Below are positions 23,892-32,976 of a stretch of 34,491 bases of DNA, one piece after another. Every line of letters starts with the position of its first letter. The first letter of the stretch is position 1. Source of the stretch: Thioalkalivibrio sulfidiphilus (GTDB taxonomy: Bacteria > Pseudomonadota > Gammaproteobacteria > Ectothiorhodospirales > Ectothiorhodospiraceae); assembly GCF_000377945.1 (NCBI RefSeq), contig NZ_KB898953.1:1-34491 (forward strand). Direction: 5' to 3'. Position numbers and translations under genes: made by a program. Below the pieces are notes generated by a model. It was given only the letters and a program-made list of their open reading frames with translations. It made no database searches and was not told where the DNA came from.

Positions 23892-25406
23892 ATGAAAAGC
23901 ATTAGCCTAATTAAACGGATCCAGTATGCTGCATTGCTGGTACCGTTTTTAATTTTACTTATATCAAGCGTTGACGCAAAAGCGGCTAACTACCCGCTCG
24001 AGATCATTCAACCCCAACCCAATCTCAATACTCTCAACCGCTTCTATAAAGCATATCCCGGCCTTGAATACAACGTGCGAATGGCTGTCACCGGGGGGAA
24101 TTATCCTTACCGTTTTGAGTTGATTACCGCGCCACAAGGAATGACAATTAATAATCGAGGTGTGATTAGATGGGAGAACCCAAGCACCTCTGGCACTCCG
24201 TATGCCGTTACCGCACAAGTCACCGACGTGGATGGTTCTATTCAGACTGTGTCATGGAGTATTACTGTAACGACAAACGGCTTTTTGTTTGTTGATGCAG
24301 TGAATGGCCGATCAAGAGAGCAAGGCGGAACGGGAACCATAGACAACCCATGGAAGACGATGCGTGATGTATATGGCGGAGATGATTACAATTCAAAGTG
24401 GGCGAATTTTAATCCAGGTGCGTTTGTTTACTGGCGCGAAGGAAAATATCACCTTGATGCCTACCTTGAAGACTGCCATGTCGATAATTGCAGAGTGCCT
24501 TGGTCGGGCAGAAAGCCTCTCGTATGGCTTGCCTATCCGGGTGAAAAGCCTGAGATAAATTTCAATATGAACGGCCGCAGCGGCCATATAAGTTTCTACG
24601 ACAACGTCAGAAACTTATACTTAGATGGATTTGATTTTAACCTCAACAGCAATAATCGCGGCCAAGGTATCAATATATCTAACAATGGCAATGTCACAGT
24701 TAGAAATAGCACATTCAGAGGATTAACTAACTGCACACATCCGGGCACGAACCCATCCCAGCTATTTCTTACTGGCGGCAGCGGCCAATATACTTCAATT
24801 CAAGACAACTATGCATACGAATCCTGTGGCTATTGGTTATTAGGTTACGTCTCCCCAAAAACCCTCGTTGAAAACAATACAATATTGTCGGACATACCGC
24901 TGCCCATTGGCCCAAAGCATGGCATACAAAATTGGACCATAAGAGGGAACCGCATCGATGGCCAAACAACAAGAGGGGCAATATGGATACAAGATTTCAG
25001 TACCTCGGGAGATATCGAGATAAACTTCAATCTGATCCAGATGCGCAATCCAGATGGCGTTGCAATCAAATTGCTATCATCAGATCCCAGCGGGCCAATA
25101 AATGTTTACAGGAATACTTTTATCGGCCACGTAACTGTCGACAATTTGACAAGCACTAAAGGTCCGTTTAGATTTAATAATAATGTTATTATTAATAACT
25201 CCTCAAATCCGGACAAGATATCTCGCACGCGGACGGTAGTTGAGTCTCGTCTGATTGTGAGCGACAACCTAACGGGATCATCTCAGCAAAATATCGTTGA
25301 TAACGACGGCAACCTCACTGCGACATACAGCCAATACATTGGCTCGCATGGTCACCAAATTGGGTCCACTATTGCCCCCCCTAAACAGCTTCGACTAACA
25401 CAATAG
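23892..25406 (+). CDS. Secreted protein with Ig-like domain and parallel beta-helix
   Basis: A 504-residue protein from the ATG at 23892. The first ~34 residues are a Sec signal (basic MKSISLIKRI, hydrophobic ALLVPFLILLISS, likely cleavage after DAKA). Residues ~40-125 form a putative Ig-like domain (APQGMTINNRGVIRW, YAVTAQVTDVDGS). From about 130 to 450 there are short N-rich repeats (NISNNGNVTVRNSTF, NTILSDI, WTIRGNRIDG) typical of right-handed beta-helix/pectin-lyase folds. No PEP-CTERM anchor is seen at the end. It may be a polysaccharide lyase, epimerase or matrix-binding protein. The coding sequence is clearly AT-richer than the flanking left genes. Confidence 0.75.
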   Translation: MKSISLIKRIQYAALLVPFLILLISSVDAKAANYPLEIIQPQPNLNTLNRFYKAYPGLEYNVRMAVTGGNYPYRFELITAPQGMTINNRGVIRWENPSTSGTPYAVTAQVTDVDGSIQTVSWSITVTTNGFLFVDAVNGRSREQGGTGTIDNPWKTMRDVYGGDDYNSKWANFNPGAFVYWREGKYHLDAYLEDCHVDNCRVPWSGRKPLVWLAYPGEKPEINFNMNGRSGHISFYDNVRNLYLDGFDFNLNSNNRGQGINISNNGNVTVRNSTFRGLTNCTHPGTNPSQLFLTGGSGQYTSIQDNYAYESCGYWLLGYVSPKTLVENNTILSDIPLPIGPKHGIQNWTIRGNRIDGQTTRGAIWIQDFSTSGDIEINFNLIQMRNPDGVAIKLLSSDPSGPINVYRNTFIGHVTVDNLTSTKGPFRFNNNVIINNSSNPDKISRTRTVVESRLIVSDNLTGSSQQNIVDNDGNLTATYSQYIGSHGHQIGSTIAPPKQLRLTQ

Positions 25407-25433
25407 CAGTCGGATAATCTCCGTAGAATAGAA

Positions 25434-25468
25434 TAGGCCCGCACTTGTAAGTGCGGGCCTAGTTTATA
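25434..25468. terminator. Bidirectional intrinsic terminator between convergent genes
   Basis: A perfect inverted repeat with arms AGGCCCGCACTT (25435-25446) and AAGTGCGGGCCT (25449-25460), followed by AGTTTATAT. It lies 28 bases after the beta-helix gene and about 33 bases from the end of the minus-strand glycosyltransferase, so it can end transcription from both sides. Confidence 0.85.
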
Positions 25469-25500
25469 TCCGCAGTAAATATAAGCATATCTCTCACTCA

Positions 25501-26880
25501 TTAATAGGGAGATGACTCTCGCAAGCGCATCAGAAGATTTTCTATGTCACCCGACCCTTGCCTTGAGAACGCCTTGAGAACAGGCGCGCGCAAATCCAAT
25601 AAATAACTGTACTTTTCATCTAGATAAGCCAACTCCGGCTTATTCACTTTGGGAACAATGTTGCGCTTATTAACAATACTTTCTGCTTTGTCAAATCGCT
25701 GCACGTGCGCATTAAGCGTAGCCGCACTAATCCTGGGATCGATATTCTCATCGACCCAAGACCGTGGTTTAAAGGAGCCGTAATGATCTGAGAACCACAA
25801 GAGTTCTCGCTCCAACTCATTGTCTGCCACAAGTTTACCTGTAGCATCATTTATATGTCTTTGATTCCCACATGCGCATTCCTTAATCAGCAATGCTGGG
25901 ACATCGGCCCATAAGCCCTCTGCCAGCCCTTTGTTCGCACCCTCTCTGAGAGAAACAAGGACATTCACTTTGGACTGATTGACTAGCTTGTTAAGCTCAG
26001 ACTGTTGCATCCCTTCGAAGAAGTCAACGTTGGCTTTACTTTTCGCCCATTTCACGACTTCTAGGATTTCCGAACGAGCTGTCCCATGTCCAGCACAGAC
26101 AAGGCATGCACGGAAGTGTTTGTTCTTTTTAGACGCCCTCACTACAGCGCGCAGATACCGATCAACCCTTTTCATCGGGTCAAAATTCGCAACATAAATG
26201 CAATCATATTTTTTTTCAGACATTTCGATACGCTTAAAGGTATTAGGATCAACCCAGTCGGCTGGCCCAAGCGTAATTGGCACGAGATTGCTCTCCAGCC
26301 CTGATATGAAGTCGAAGTCGTCCTGATATGGCGTCAATAGGATTACCTTCTCATCACCAAGCCTGGACCATACAAGTATCTCTGGAAGACTGTACCCAAC
26401 CCAGCTTGGCTCCAGGACAATCCGAAAATATTTTGCCAAGAGGTGAACATCTAAAAGCTGATAAAGTGCCCCACAGGTCTCGGAGAACTTGATTATAATC
26501 ACGCCTTTTTCGACGAGCTCATTTCCCTCAAACAGGGGCAACCTGAGGATTAGCGTACGACCCTCATAATCCTGAGCTCCTCGCCCATTTGTTGGGATTA
26601 GAAGACTTTCAAGTTGAACGCTACCTCTTCCTTTTAGATACGCTTCTAAGTAATTACGTATCCTATAATCGGCTTTTTTTGTTTTCGAGATGCGCCTCGA
26701 TTTCAATAACAATTCAACTGACTTTGTTTTTCGACCCAAGGCCCATAATATGGATGAAATCAGGAGAACCATCCTGGATAGCGGAGACTTAAATTTTGTA
26801 TGCAATAAGCTGACAAACATTTGCTTAGCAGTAAACCGTAATACTGTAACAACTGAATACCCCCCCTCACTCCCACTCAT
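25501..26880 (-). CDS. Glycosyltransferase (GT4-like), AT-rich
   Basis: A 459-residue protein if started at the ATG at 26880, which has GGAG six bases upstream; an ATG at 26886 is also open. The N-terminal ~200 residues are unusual and do not match common GT-B domains by eye. The C-terminal half has YDCIYVANFDPMKRVDRYLRA and the signature SLREGANKGLAEGLWADVPALLI, as in GT4 enzymes. The AT-rich codon use matches the adjacent beta-helix gene and differs from genes left of 17 kb, suggesting transfer. Acceptor and donor unknown. Confidence 0.78.
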   Translation of the reverse strand: MSGSEGGYSVVTVLRFTAKQMFVSLLHTKFKSPLSRMVLLISSILWALGRKTKSVELLLKSRRISKTKKADYRIRNYLEAYLKGRGSVQLESLLIPTNGRGAQDYEGRTLILRLPLFEGNELVEKGVIIIKFSETCGALYQLLDVHLLAKYFRIVLEPSWVGYSLPEILVWSRLGDEKVILLTPYQDDFDFISGLESNLVPITLGPADWVDPNTFKRIEMSEKKYDCIYVANFDPMKRVDRYLRAVVRASKKNKHFRACLVCAGHGTARSEILEVVKWAKSKANVDFFEGMQQSELNKLVNQSKVNVLVSLREGANKGLAEGLWADVPALLIKECACGNQRHINDATGKLVADNELERELLWFSDHYGSFKPRSWVDENIDPRISAATLNAHVQRFDKAESIVNKRNIVPKVNKPELAYLDEKYSYLLDLRAPVLKAFSRQGSGDIENLLMRLRESSPY

Positions 26881-26990
26881 TACCATCTCCGAATTCGTCG
26901 CAATATTTACAATTACTTATTACCAAATGCATATATTACGAAATAGGCTCTAGCTACAGCCGGACGTATAGCCAAGCACTCATTGTCGAA

Positions 26991-28952
26991 CTAAGACCAT
27001 TGCAAGCGCCACTGTAAGAATGCCAAGACAGACCATATTTTGAGGCCACTACCAGGCATGCCTTTTTTAAAATTATCATGTTCTTTGCGGATCAACTCAT
27101 AGTCCAATAACTCATCATCTTTTTCAACACGTGTATTGATCATGTCGGAAGACCACTCATATAAACTGGTCTTCAGCCACTTATCCACCGGGACCGTGAA
27201 GCCCATCTTTGGGCGTTCAAACAATGACGCTGGTACATACTCAGATAGAATATCTCTTAGGATAGACTTAGATTTTCCACCAGCCCACATCATCGAAACA
27301 GAAATTCTATGTGACTTTTCAATGAGCTCTCTCTCGACCAAAGGTAGCCGTGTTTCCAAAGAATACCGCATGGAGGCCCTATCAACCTTTACAAGGTTAT
27401 CTCCAGGTAGATAGTGAGACTGATCCAATAACATTGCGGTTTTTTCGAAATCGCCCTCAACATAGCATGCCATCTCTAGTTTGTAGTTCAGTGGAAAGCT
27501 TTTCAATGGCACTTCATCGAACCATGTCGACAACAGAAAGTCATACAACTCAGATCCGTTATTCATTCTTAGTGCACGGCTAAATTTTCTTATCTTTCCT
27601 TCAACATCCTGGATCGGTTTTCGCCCAAACTTATAAAGCAGTTTTTCAAACTCTGTCGACCGGTTCTCCAGAATATTGCAAAGTTTGACCCCCAAGTTTC
27701 TTATAAATCTGGGATTAATCTTGTTATATTTTTCAACCTTTGCGCCCCATAGGTAACGGTTGTACCCCCCAAAGAACTCATCACCACCATCTCCGGACAA
27801 ACAGACTTTCACCTCTCTTCTTGCATGCTTGGACAAAAGCAGCATCGGTATCTGGGATGGATTCGCGAATGGCTCATCATAGATTGACGGCAATGTTTCA
27901 ACCTGACCTAGAAGGTCCTGGTCTGTCAGGGTCAGCTCGTGATGTTCTGTACCCAGGTGCTTGGCGATTTCCGCCGCGAATCTGGCTTCATTGTATGAGG
28001 GATCATCAAAACCAATCGTAAAGCTCTTTACCGGACCTTCCTTAACATCTCTCAGTATGGCAGCCACCAAGCTTGAATCGATGCCCCCCGACAGGAAGAC
28101 ACCGACATCGACATCTGCGATAGATTGATCTGAAATCTTCTTCCTTAAGGTATGGTGCACATCGGCTAGCGCTTCGGCTCTGCTGGTATAAGGATCAGCA
28201 ATGGCTTTTCTTCTGACCTCAAAGAGATCCCAGTACCTTGTTGTTCCACTGGAAATCAGATCAGCCAGCGATTGGCTTGTCCCTCCTGAATGGCGTTTGA
28301 GCGAAATGGTAAGTACCGACCCCGGAGCGAGTTTTCTCGCCTTGGCGTAGATTGATCTCGGGTCTGGCACATAGCCATATCTGAAATATTGTGCCAGGGC
28401 GATTTGATCAATCTCGCCAAGCCCACCAAACATCGACTTTAGCGCCTTGAGCTCAGAAGCGAATGCCAGAACACCTTGGTCGAGATAGACGTAGAGCGGT
28501 TTTTCACCAACCCTGTCACGGACCAGGAAAAGTTTCTCTTCCGCACGATCCACCAACGCAAAAGCAAACATCCCTGTAATCCGATCCAAGGCACAACTCA
28601 GTCCGAATCGATCGATGTATTCGAGGAGAACTTCCGTATCAGAATGCCCTCTCAAGGCGATACCCGCAGACTCTAGTTCCCTGGCCAACTCCTTGAAGTT
28701 GTATATCTCGCCATTAAATGTGATGACGAAACGTCCTGATCTGGACTCCATGGGCTGATGACCCAGTGGCGACAGATCCTGGATCGCGAGCCTGGCATGA
28801 AATAGGAAGACTTCCCGGTTTTCAGACACCCAGGTTCCGCTTGAGTCCGGACCTCTGTGCTTCAAGACCTGGGGCAAGGATTCCGTGCGAATGCTTTCGG
28901 GAGATCGACCAGCCCTCCCCTGTGGGCAGTAGTATCCGGCTATCCCACACAT
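26991..28952 (-). CDS. asnB: Asparagine synthase-like glutamine amidotransferase
   Basis: A 653-residue class II amidotransferase. Cys2 of MCGIAGYY is the glutaminase nucleophile, followed by LKHRGPDSSGTW and FNGEIYNFKEL. The synthetase domain has the ATP pyrophosphatase loop FLSGGIDSSLVAAIL and CLSGDGGDEFFGGYNRY. In exopolysaccharide clusters, including exosortase-linked ones, such proteins amidate sugar acids rather than make asparagine. With Ugd supplying UDP-glucuronate, a uronamide is one candidate product (inference). The start overlaps the end of the upstream glycosyltransferase by 13 bases, with GGGGA inside that gene as ribosome site. Confidence 0.9.
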   Translation of the reverse strand: MCGIAGYYCPQGRAGRSPESIRTESLPQVLKHRGPDSSGTWVSENREVFLFHARLAIQDLSPLGHQPMESRSGRFVITFNGEIYNFKELARELESAGIALRGHSDTEVLLEYIDRFGLSCALDRITGMFAFALVDRAEEKLFLVRDRVGEKPLYVYLDQGVLAFASELKALKSMFGGLGEIDQIALAQYFRYGYVPDPRSIYAKARKLAPGSVLTISLKRHSGGTSQSLADLISSGTTRYWDLFEVRRKAIADPYTSRAEALADVHHTLRKKISDQSIADVDVGVFLSGGIDSSLVAAILRDVKEGPVKSFTIGFDDPSYNEARFAAEIAKHLGTEHHELTLTDQDLLGQVETLPSIYDEPFANPSQIPMLLLSKHARREVKVCLSGDGGDEFFGGYNRYLWGAKVEKYNKINPRFIRNLGVKLCNILENRSTEFEKLLYKFGRKPIQDVEGKIRKFSRALRMNNGSELYDFLLSTWFDEVPLKSFPLNYKLEMACYVEGDFEKTAMLLDQSHYLPGDNLVKVDRASMRYSLETRLPLVERELIEKSHRISVSMMWAGGKSKSILRDILSEYVPASLFERPKMGFTVPVDKWLKTSLYEWSSDMINTRVEKDDELLDYELIRKEHDNFKKGMPGSGLKIWSVLAFLQWRLQWS

Positions 28953-30217
28953 TGCTGATCCCCACTCTGGGCTTCTGGCATCAAGGCATCAAATTCCATA
29001 TAAAGTCTTTTTCCGATTGATGCGAAGCTGTACCTGGTCTCCACCAACCGCCTGGCTGCTGCGGAAATACTGTGCCGCATATCTGCACCATCAACGAGCA
29101 GCTTTATGCCATTCATAAATTCATCGGGTGTTGAGGCCAGCACTACATCTCTCCCGTCCTCCACCGCAATACCTTCACATGCAATAGGATGCGCAACCAT
29201 GGGGATACCCGATGAGAACGCGTCCAGAACCTTGAGCTTGGTCCCTCCACCATCTCGGATCGGACACACGTAGATACCCGCCTGGGACATGTAAGGCCTG
29301 ATGTCGTCGACGAATCCAAGCACCCTTATCCGGCTGTCCTCCCGGGCGTAGTTGCGAATCTCCTCTGGTGGCGCAGCGCCGATGATATCGAGGGTGAGAT
29401 CCGGCAACTCCCGTGTCAGCAGCGGCCAGACATCGGACACAAAGAAGCGCATGGCATCAACATTGGGGTACCAGTTCATGGTACCGATAAAAATCAATTT
29501 TTTCGGGTCACGCGTTGACTCACTGGGTACGAAGTAGTCGATATCGACTCCATTCTCGATGGTCTCCACACGCCCGACATCTCCGAGTTCCCTGAGCCGA
29601 TCTGAATCAAGATCTGAGCAGGTGATGTTCAAATCAAACTTTGGACAAATCGCTCTTTCATATCTGCCCAGCCTGATACCTTCCTGAAGGAAGTAGAATT
29701 TTTTGAGAATGTTGCTCTGGAGCTTCGCTCTGCGGAGCAGCATATGGGACTCGACGTTGTGATGGCCAAGACTGATGCGCGCATCGGGGCACAATCTTTT
29801 GACCTCTGGCAGGTAGTAGGCCAGGCCGATCGTGTCGAAATGCACGACATCGTAATGCTCCTGCTCAAGCAAGCTGATCAGACTGGCCTTAAACTCCGGA
29901 CTGATGAGCCAGTTGATGTTGTATGGGTAGCGGCTGACAAGGCTTTTGAGCGCAATCAGCATGTTTCCATGTGACACCTCGGACAAAGGCACGTCCACAA
30001 CCCCTCGAACGCACACAAATTCATTCAGGGCATCGATGGCAACAGCCTTAGGGTTTGGCTCATGGGGGAGTAGTGGATCGAGCAACCTGGGTTGATTGAA
30101 AGCCAACAGGTCGACCTCAGCATATTTGCTGAGTTCCTTGATCAGATAGTACCCGCGTTGCAATACGCCACCTTTGGGTGGATAGGGCAGGAAGTGAGAA
30201 ATCCAGAGTACTTTCAT
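28940..30217 (-). CDS. Glycosyltransferase family 4
   Basis: A 425-residue GT-B enzyme. The N-terminus KVLWISHFLPYPPKGGVLQRGYYLIKELSK is typical of sugar transferases in exosortase/PEP-CTERM polysaccharide loci. The C-terminal domain contains LIFIGTMNWYPNVDAMRFF, DIRPYMSQAGIYVCPIRDGGGTKLKVLDAFSSGIPMVA and the helical end. It overlaps the amidotransferase gene by 13 bases, so the two are co-translated. Assignment to the exosortase-associated subfamily is by resemblance only. Confidence 0.88.
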   Translation of the reverse strand: MKVLWISHFLPYPPKGGVLQRGYYLIKELSKYAEVDLLAFNQPRLLDPLLPHEPNPKAVAIDALNEFVCVRGVVDVPLSEVSHGNMLIALKSLVSRYPYNINWLISPEFKASLISLLEQEHYDVVHFDTIGLAYYLPEVKRLCPDARISLGHHNVESHMLLRRAKLQSNILKKFYFLQEGIRLGRYERAICPKFDLNITCSDLDSDRLRELGDVGRVETIENGVDIDYFVPSESTRDPKKLIFIGTMNWYPNVDAMRFFVSDVWPLLTRELPDLTLDIIGAAPPEEIRNYAREDSRIRVLGFVDDIRPYMSQAGIYVCPIRDGGGTKLKVLDAFSSGIPMVAHPIACEGIAVEDGRDVVLASTPDEFMNGIKLLVDGADMRHSISAAARRLVETRYSFASIGKRLYMEFDALMPEAQSGDQQCVG

Positions 30218-30232
30218 AATCTAAAACCAATC

Positions 30233-30510
30233 TCCCTCACCCCGACCCTCTCCCTCAAAGGCGAGGGGGTCAAAGGTGCTTTTTGGCGCATTGCATCATG
30301 TTGGCGTATCCACCTACTCCCGTAGGAGCCTGGACCTGCCCGAGATATTCCTAAAGCTTCGCCCGGAGGTCCGGGCTCCTACGCATACTGACTTCCTCAG
30401 TTACGCTCATTTCCTCACCGCAGTCCCTATATCGGACATCCTGCCCTCCACCCTTCGGGCCAGCCTGCCGACTGTTCATATCCGCTCCCGGCGGTTTTGT
30501 CCCAGTGGGA
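30233..30510. repeat. Mosaic repeat block at the end of the aminotransferase gene
   Basis: Three parts are seen. A CCCTCACCCCGACCCTCTCC motif with an inverted match starts near 30235. An inverted repeat is at 30321-30383 (CGTAGGAGCC paired with GGGCTCCTACG, plus inner GGACC and GGTCC). A block CCTGCCCTCCACCCTTCGGG to CGGTTTTGTCCC (30440-30505) matches 9236-9300. The last part forms the 3' end of the aminotransferase gene. Confidence 0.7.
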
Positions 30511-31639
30511 GAGGGAGTAGACATGCAAGCATTCTTGTATCTGCCTCTGTCACCTGGCAATGGACCGGCATCGTTATCAAGCGGGCGGCAAAGGACCTGG
30601 CGTTTGGAACCGCATCATATTTATACAGGTGTGGTTTCACGCCCGTGACATCTGGCAATGCATTGACGTACATCGCCGTGGCGCCCAGCCCCTGCTCAGT
30701 AGCCTCCTTCAATATCCGGTTCCTTTCGCTCTGGTCGCGGCATAACACTGGATAGCGTAACAATCTACCTGACCTTGCCGGCAGGACGCAGGGCAAATCA
30801 ACGGAGTCTACCGAAGATTCGGTAAACGCCTTCGCTAGTGCCGTCTCCTGCAATCTATTCTTGCGAAAATATCGCTCTGCATTGGCCTTCAAAAGCACTA
30901 GCCGCGACGCATCCATGCGATGAATACCAGCCACCGGCTTGTAACGCGTCTCTCCCAGTCCAAGCCCCGGGATTCTGGTCAGCCAGGCGTAAAAGATGGG
31001 CTTTATCAGCAGGTTGTAAACCATCATCTTTGAAAACAGCATGCCTGGCTTGGAGGTAGGAGGCCGTAATCGGCTTTCAGTTTCCCCCGCCATGGCAGAG
31101 TCCTTGAGAAGGAGCGCTCCGCCCCCCAATAGACTGACCGGCTTTCCCCGCCCGAAACTCAGCACCATCGCATCGGCGGGCGAGAGGCTATTCTTCTCCC
31201 CCGGCGCCAGCTCCGGATACCACTGGGCACTGTCCTCGATGAGCCAGGCATCATGGTGGTGTGCGAGTTCTGCCAATGCCTCGATTCGCTCCCGAATGCC
31301 GAGGAAATTCACTGCCACCACGGCGACCACGTTCCCAGACAGCGCCTGTTCAAGGCATTCAAGGTCGTACCCGGGATCTTCCACCCCTATATCCACCAGC
31401 ACAGGCCGCGCCCCGGCATAGACGGCTGCCGCCACCAGGTCCGGGCAACCATAGGCCGGGAGCAGCACCTCGGGATACCTGATATCCGGCCGGCGGTCCA
31501 TGGCCAACTGAATGCCCAGGGCCAGGGCCGCAGTGCCGCTCTGGGTCCAGACGGGATGAAAGCCGGGAAATGTGGGCGGCTCGGCCCTTGGTCCCAGTGA
31601 GATCGGCTCCCCGACCGGGGGCAGTACCCGGAGCCTCAT
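30476..31639 (-). CDS. DegT/DnrJ/EryC1-type sugar aminotransferase
   Basis: A 387-residue PLP enzyme from the ATG at 31639, which overlaps the stop of the upstream glycosyltransferase as ATGA; longer upstream readings are in the wrong gene. Seen are SGTAALALGIQLAM (phosphate-binding), LLPAYGCPDLVAAAVYAGARPVLVDI, the aspartate in LIEDSAQWYP (Asp136), and LSFGRGKPVSLLGGG with the PLP lysine Lys166. Such enzymes aminate keto-sugars made by 4,6-dehydratases, linking it to the RmlB homologue. The last dozen residues (LPLPLGQNRRERI) are encoded by a dispersed repeat, so the natural C-terminus is probably altered. Confidence 0.83.
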   Translation of the reverse strand: MRLRVLPPVGEPISLGPRAEPPTFPGFHPVWTQSGTAALALGIQLAMDRRPDIRYPEVLLPAYGCPDLVAAAVYAGARPVLVDIGVEDPGYDLECLEQALSGNVVAVVAVNFLGIRERIEALAELAHHHDAWLIEDSAQWYPELAPGEKNSLSPADAMVLSFGRGKPVSLLGGGALLLKDSAMAGETESRLRPPTSKPGMLFSKMMVYNLLIKPIFYAWLTRIPGLGLGETRYKPVAGIHRMDASRLVLLKANAERYFRKNRLQETALAKAFTESSVDSVDLPCVLPARSGRLLRYPVLCRDQSERNRILKEATEQGLGATAMYVNALPDVTGVKPHLYKYDAVPNARSFAARLITMPVHCQVTEADTRMLACLLPLPLGQNRRERI

Positions 31640-32796
31640 CGGGCCGAAGGCTGCCAGGTGGTCATACGCCGCCCGCCCAGGTACTGGAGGGTGGCCTGGG
31701 CGATGGCCACATTGACCTGAACGAAGAAATAGATGATGCGCACTGCCGAGACGGCGCGGAGCTTCGGGTTGAGGTGACCTGCCAGAGCAAGTCCGTAGAA
31801 CAGCAGCTGTCCCCACAGGGCCAAACCATAGAACCAGTGGATGCCCTGAATGAGCAGGGTGACGATCAACAGCCCCAGCAGGAACCAGGGGACCAGCCAA
31901 CGCATCAGCTTGTGGCTCCAGACCTGGAAGGCAAACAGGCCGAAGCGCACCGGGTTGAGCACTTCCAGGTGTCTTGCCAGGCCGGTCACCCCCCTGAGCA
32001 CGGTGCGCAGTTTGCGCTGGTACTCCCGCCCAGGATCCTTCAGATCCCGGTAATAGCCCAGCACATCCGGCGCCGTGACGGCCTTCAGGCCCAGGCGAAC
32101 GCTGTTCAGGGCGGTATTGAAGTCACTCGGGGAGTGGATATCCCAATGCTCGCAGACTTCCCGCCGGGCCGCGAAGAAGGAGCCGGACAAACCCACGAGG
32201 CCGGCCAGGCGGGACTCCATCCGCCGCAGCCACATCTCGTAGCGCACGTAGGCGCCCTCCCCCACCAGTCCGCCATCCTGACTGATGAACCGGTCCTCAC
32301 TGGAAACCGCACCCACGGCAGGATCCGCAAAATAGGCCACCAGCTTCCGGATGGCGTCCGCCGGTTTCCGAGTGGCCACATCGGAAAAGACCAGGATCCC
32401 CCCCCGCGCCTCGGCGATGGCGCACTGCTGTGCATGCTCCTTGCCCAGACGCTCCCCCGCCCGCACCAGCCGGACGCCGCGATCCGAATACCCCCGGACG
32501 ATTTCATCAGTTTCATCCGCGGAGCAGTCGGAAGCGACAATCAGCTCGATGCGGTCAGCCGGGTAATCAATCTCCAGGGTGTTTTCCAGCTTGTCCCGAA
32601 TGCGCCCCGCCTCGTTATAGGCGGTCACGATCAGGCTCACCATGGGCAGGCGGTCATCATCCAGGGCAGCGGTCTGGACAGTTCCCTGGGGCTTTGCAGC
32701 GAGAAGGATTCTCAGTATCAGGGGATAGAAGAAATAGCTGTAGGTGGCCAGCAACAGCAGTGACCAGAAAAGGACTTGCCCCAATCCATTAGACAT
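31636..32796 (-). CDS. Glycosyltransferase family 2, membrane-bound
   Basis: A 386-residue GT-A enzyme from the ATG at 32796, with AGGA a few bases upstream; an earlier start at 32817 is open but lacks this. One N-terminal membrane segment is followed by the catalytic domain with VSLIVTAYNEAGRI, VASDCSADETDEI and SSEDRF, and about three C-terminal membrane segments (from about residue 285). The architecture resembles processive or chain-initiating GT2 proteins. The stop overlaps the aminotransferase start (ATGA), forming a coupled pair. Confidence 0.88.
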   Translation of the reverse strand: MSNGLGQVLFWSLLLLATYSYFFYPLILRILLAAKPQGTVQTAALDDDRLPMVSLIVTAYNEAGRIRDKLENTLEIDYPADRIELIVASDCSADETDEIVRGYSDRGVRLVRAGERLGKEHAQQCAIAEARGGILVFSDVATRKPADAIRKLVAYFADPAVGAVSSEDRFISQDGGLVGEGAYVRYEMWLRRMESRLAGLVGLSGSFFAARREVCEHWDIHSPSDFNTALNSVRLGLKAVTAPDVLGYYRDLKDPGREYQRKLRTVLRGVTGLARHLEVLNPVRFGLFAFQVWSHKLMRWLVPWFLLGLLIVTLLIQGIHWFYGLALWGQLLFYGLALAGHLNPKLRAVSAVRIIYFFVQVNVAIAQATLQYLGGRRMTTWQPSAR

Positions 32797-32901
32797 AGAC
32801 TTCCTGTGCCTCGGCACGAATTCCTGACAAAATGGGCTCCATTACGGAGACTTAATCAATCCCCTCGCCCCACAGCTGAGGGTAGCCTCAATCCCAACTA
32901 G

Positions 32902-32961
32902 CTACTGACTACTGACTACTGACCACTGACCACTGACCACTGACCACTGACCACTGACCAC
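32902..32961. repeat. Heptanucleotide tandem repeat
   Basis: Eight perfect 7-base units, three CTACTGA followed by five CCACTGA, plus a partial CCAC. The array lies in the divergent gap between the GT2 gene and the plus-strand glycosyltransferase, ending 16 bases before the start of the latter. Slippage at this array could alter promoter spacing or translation. Confidence 0.9.
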
Positions 32962-32976
32962 CCATTCTACCCCCCC

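Noticed and set aside
31640-31900. N-terminal extension of the aminotransferase
   Set aside because: It lies in the antisense-free but wrong frame of the GT2 gene on the same strand; the ATGA overlap at 31636-31639 fixes the start.
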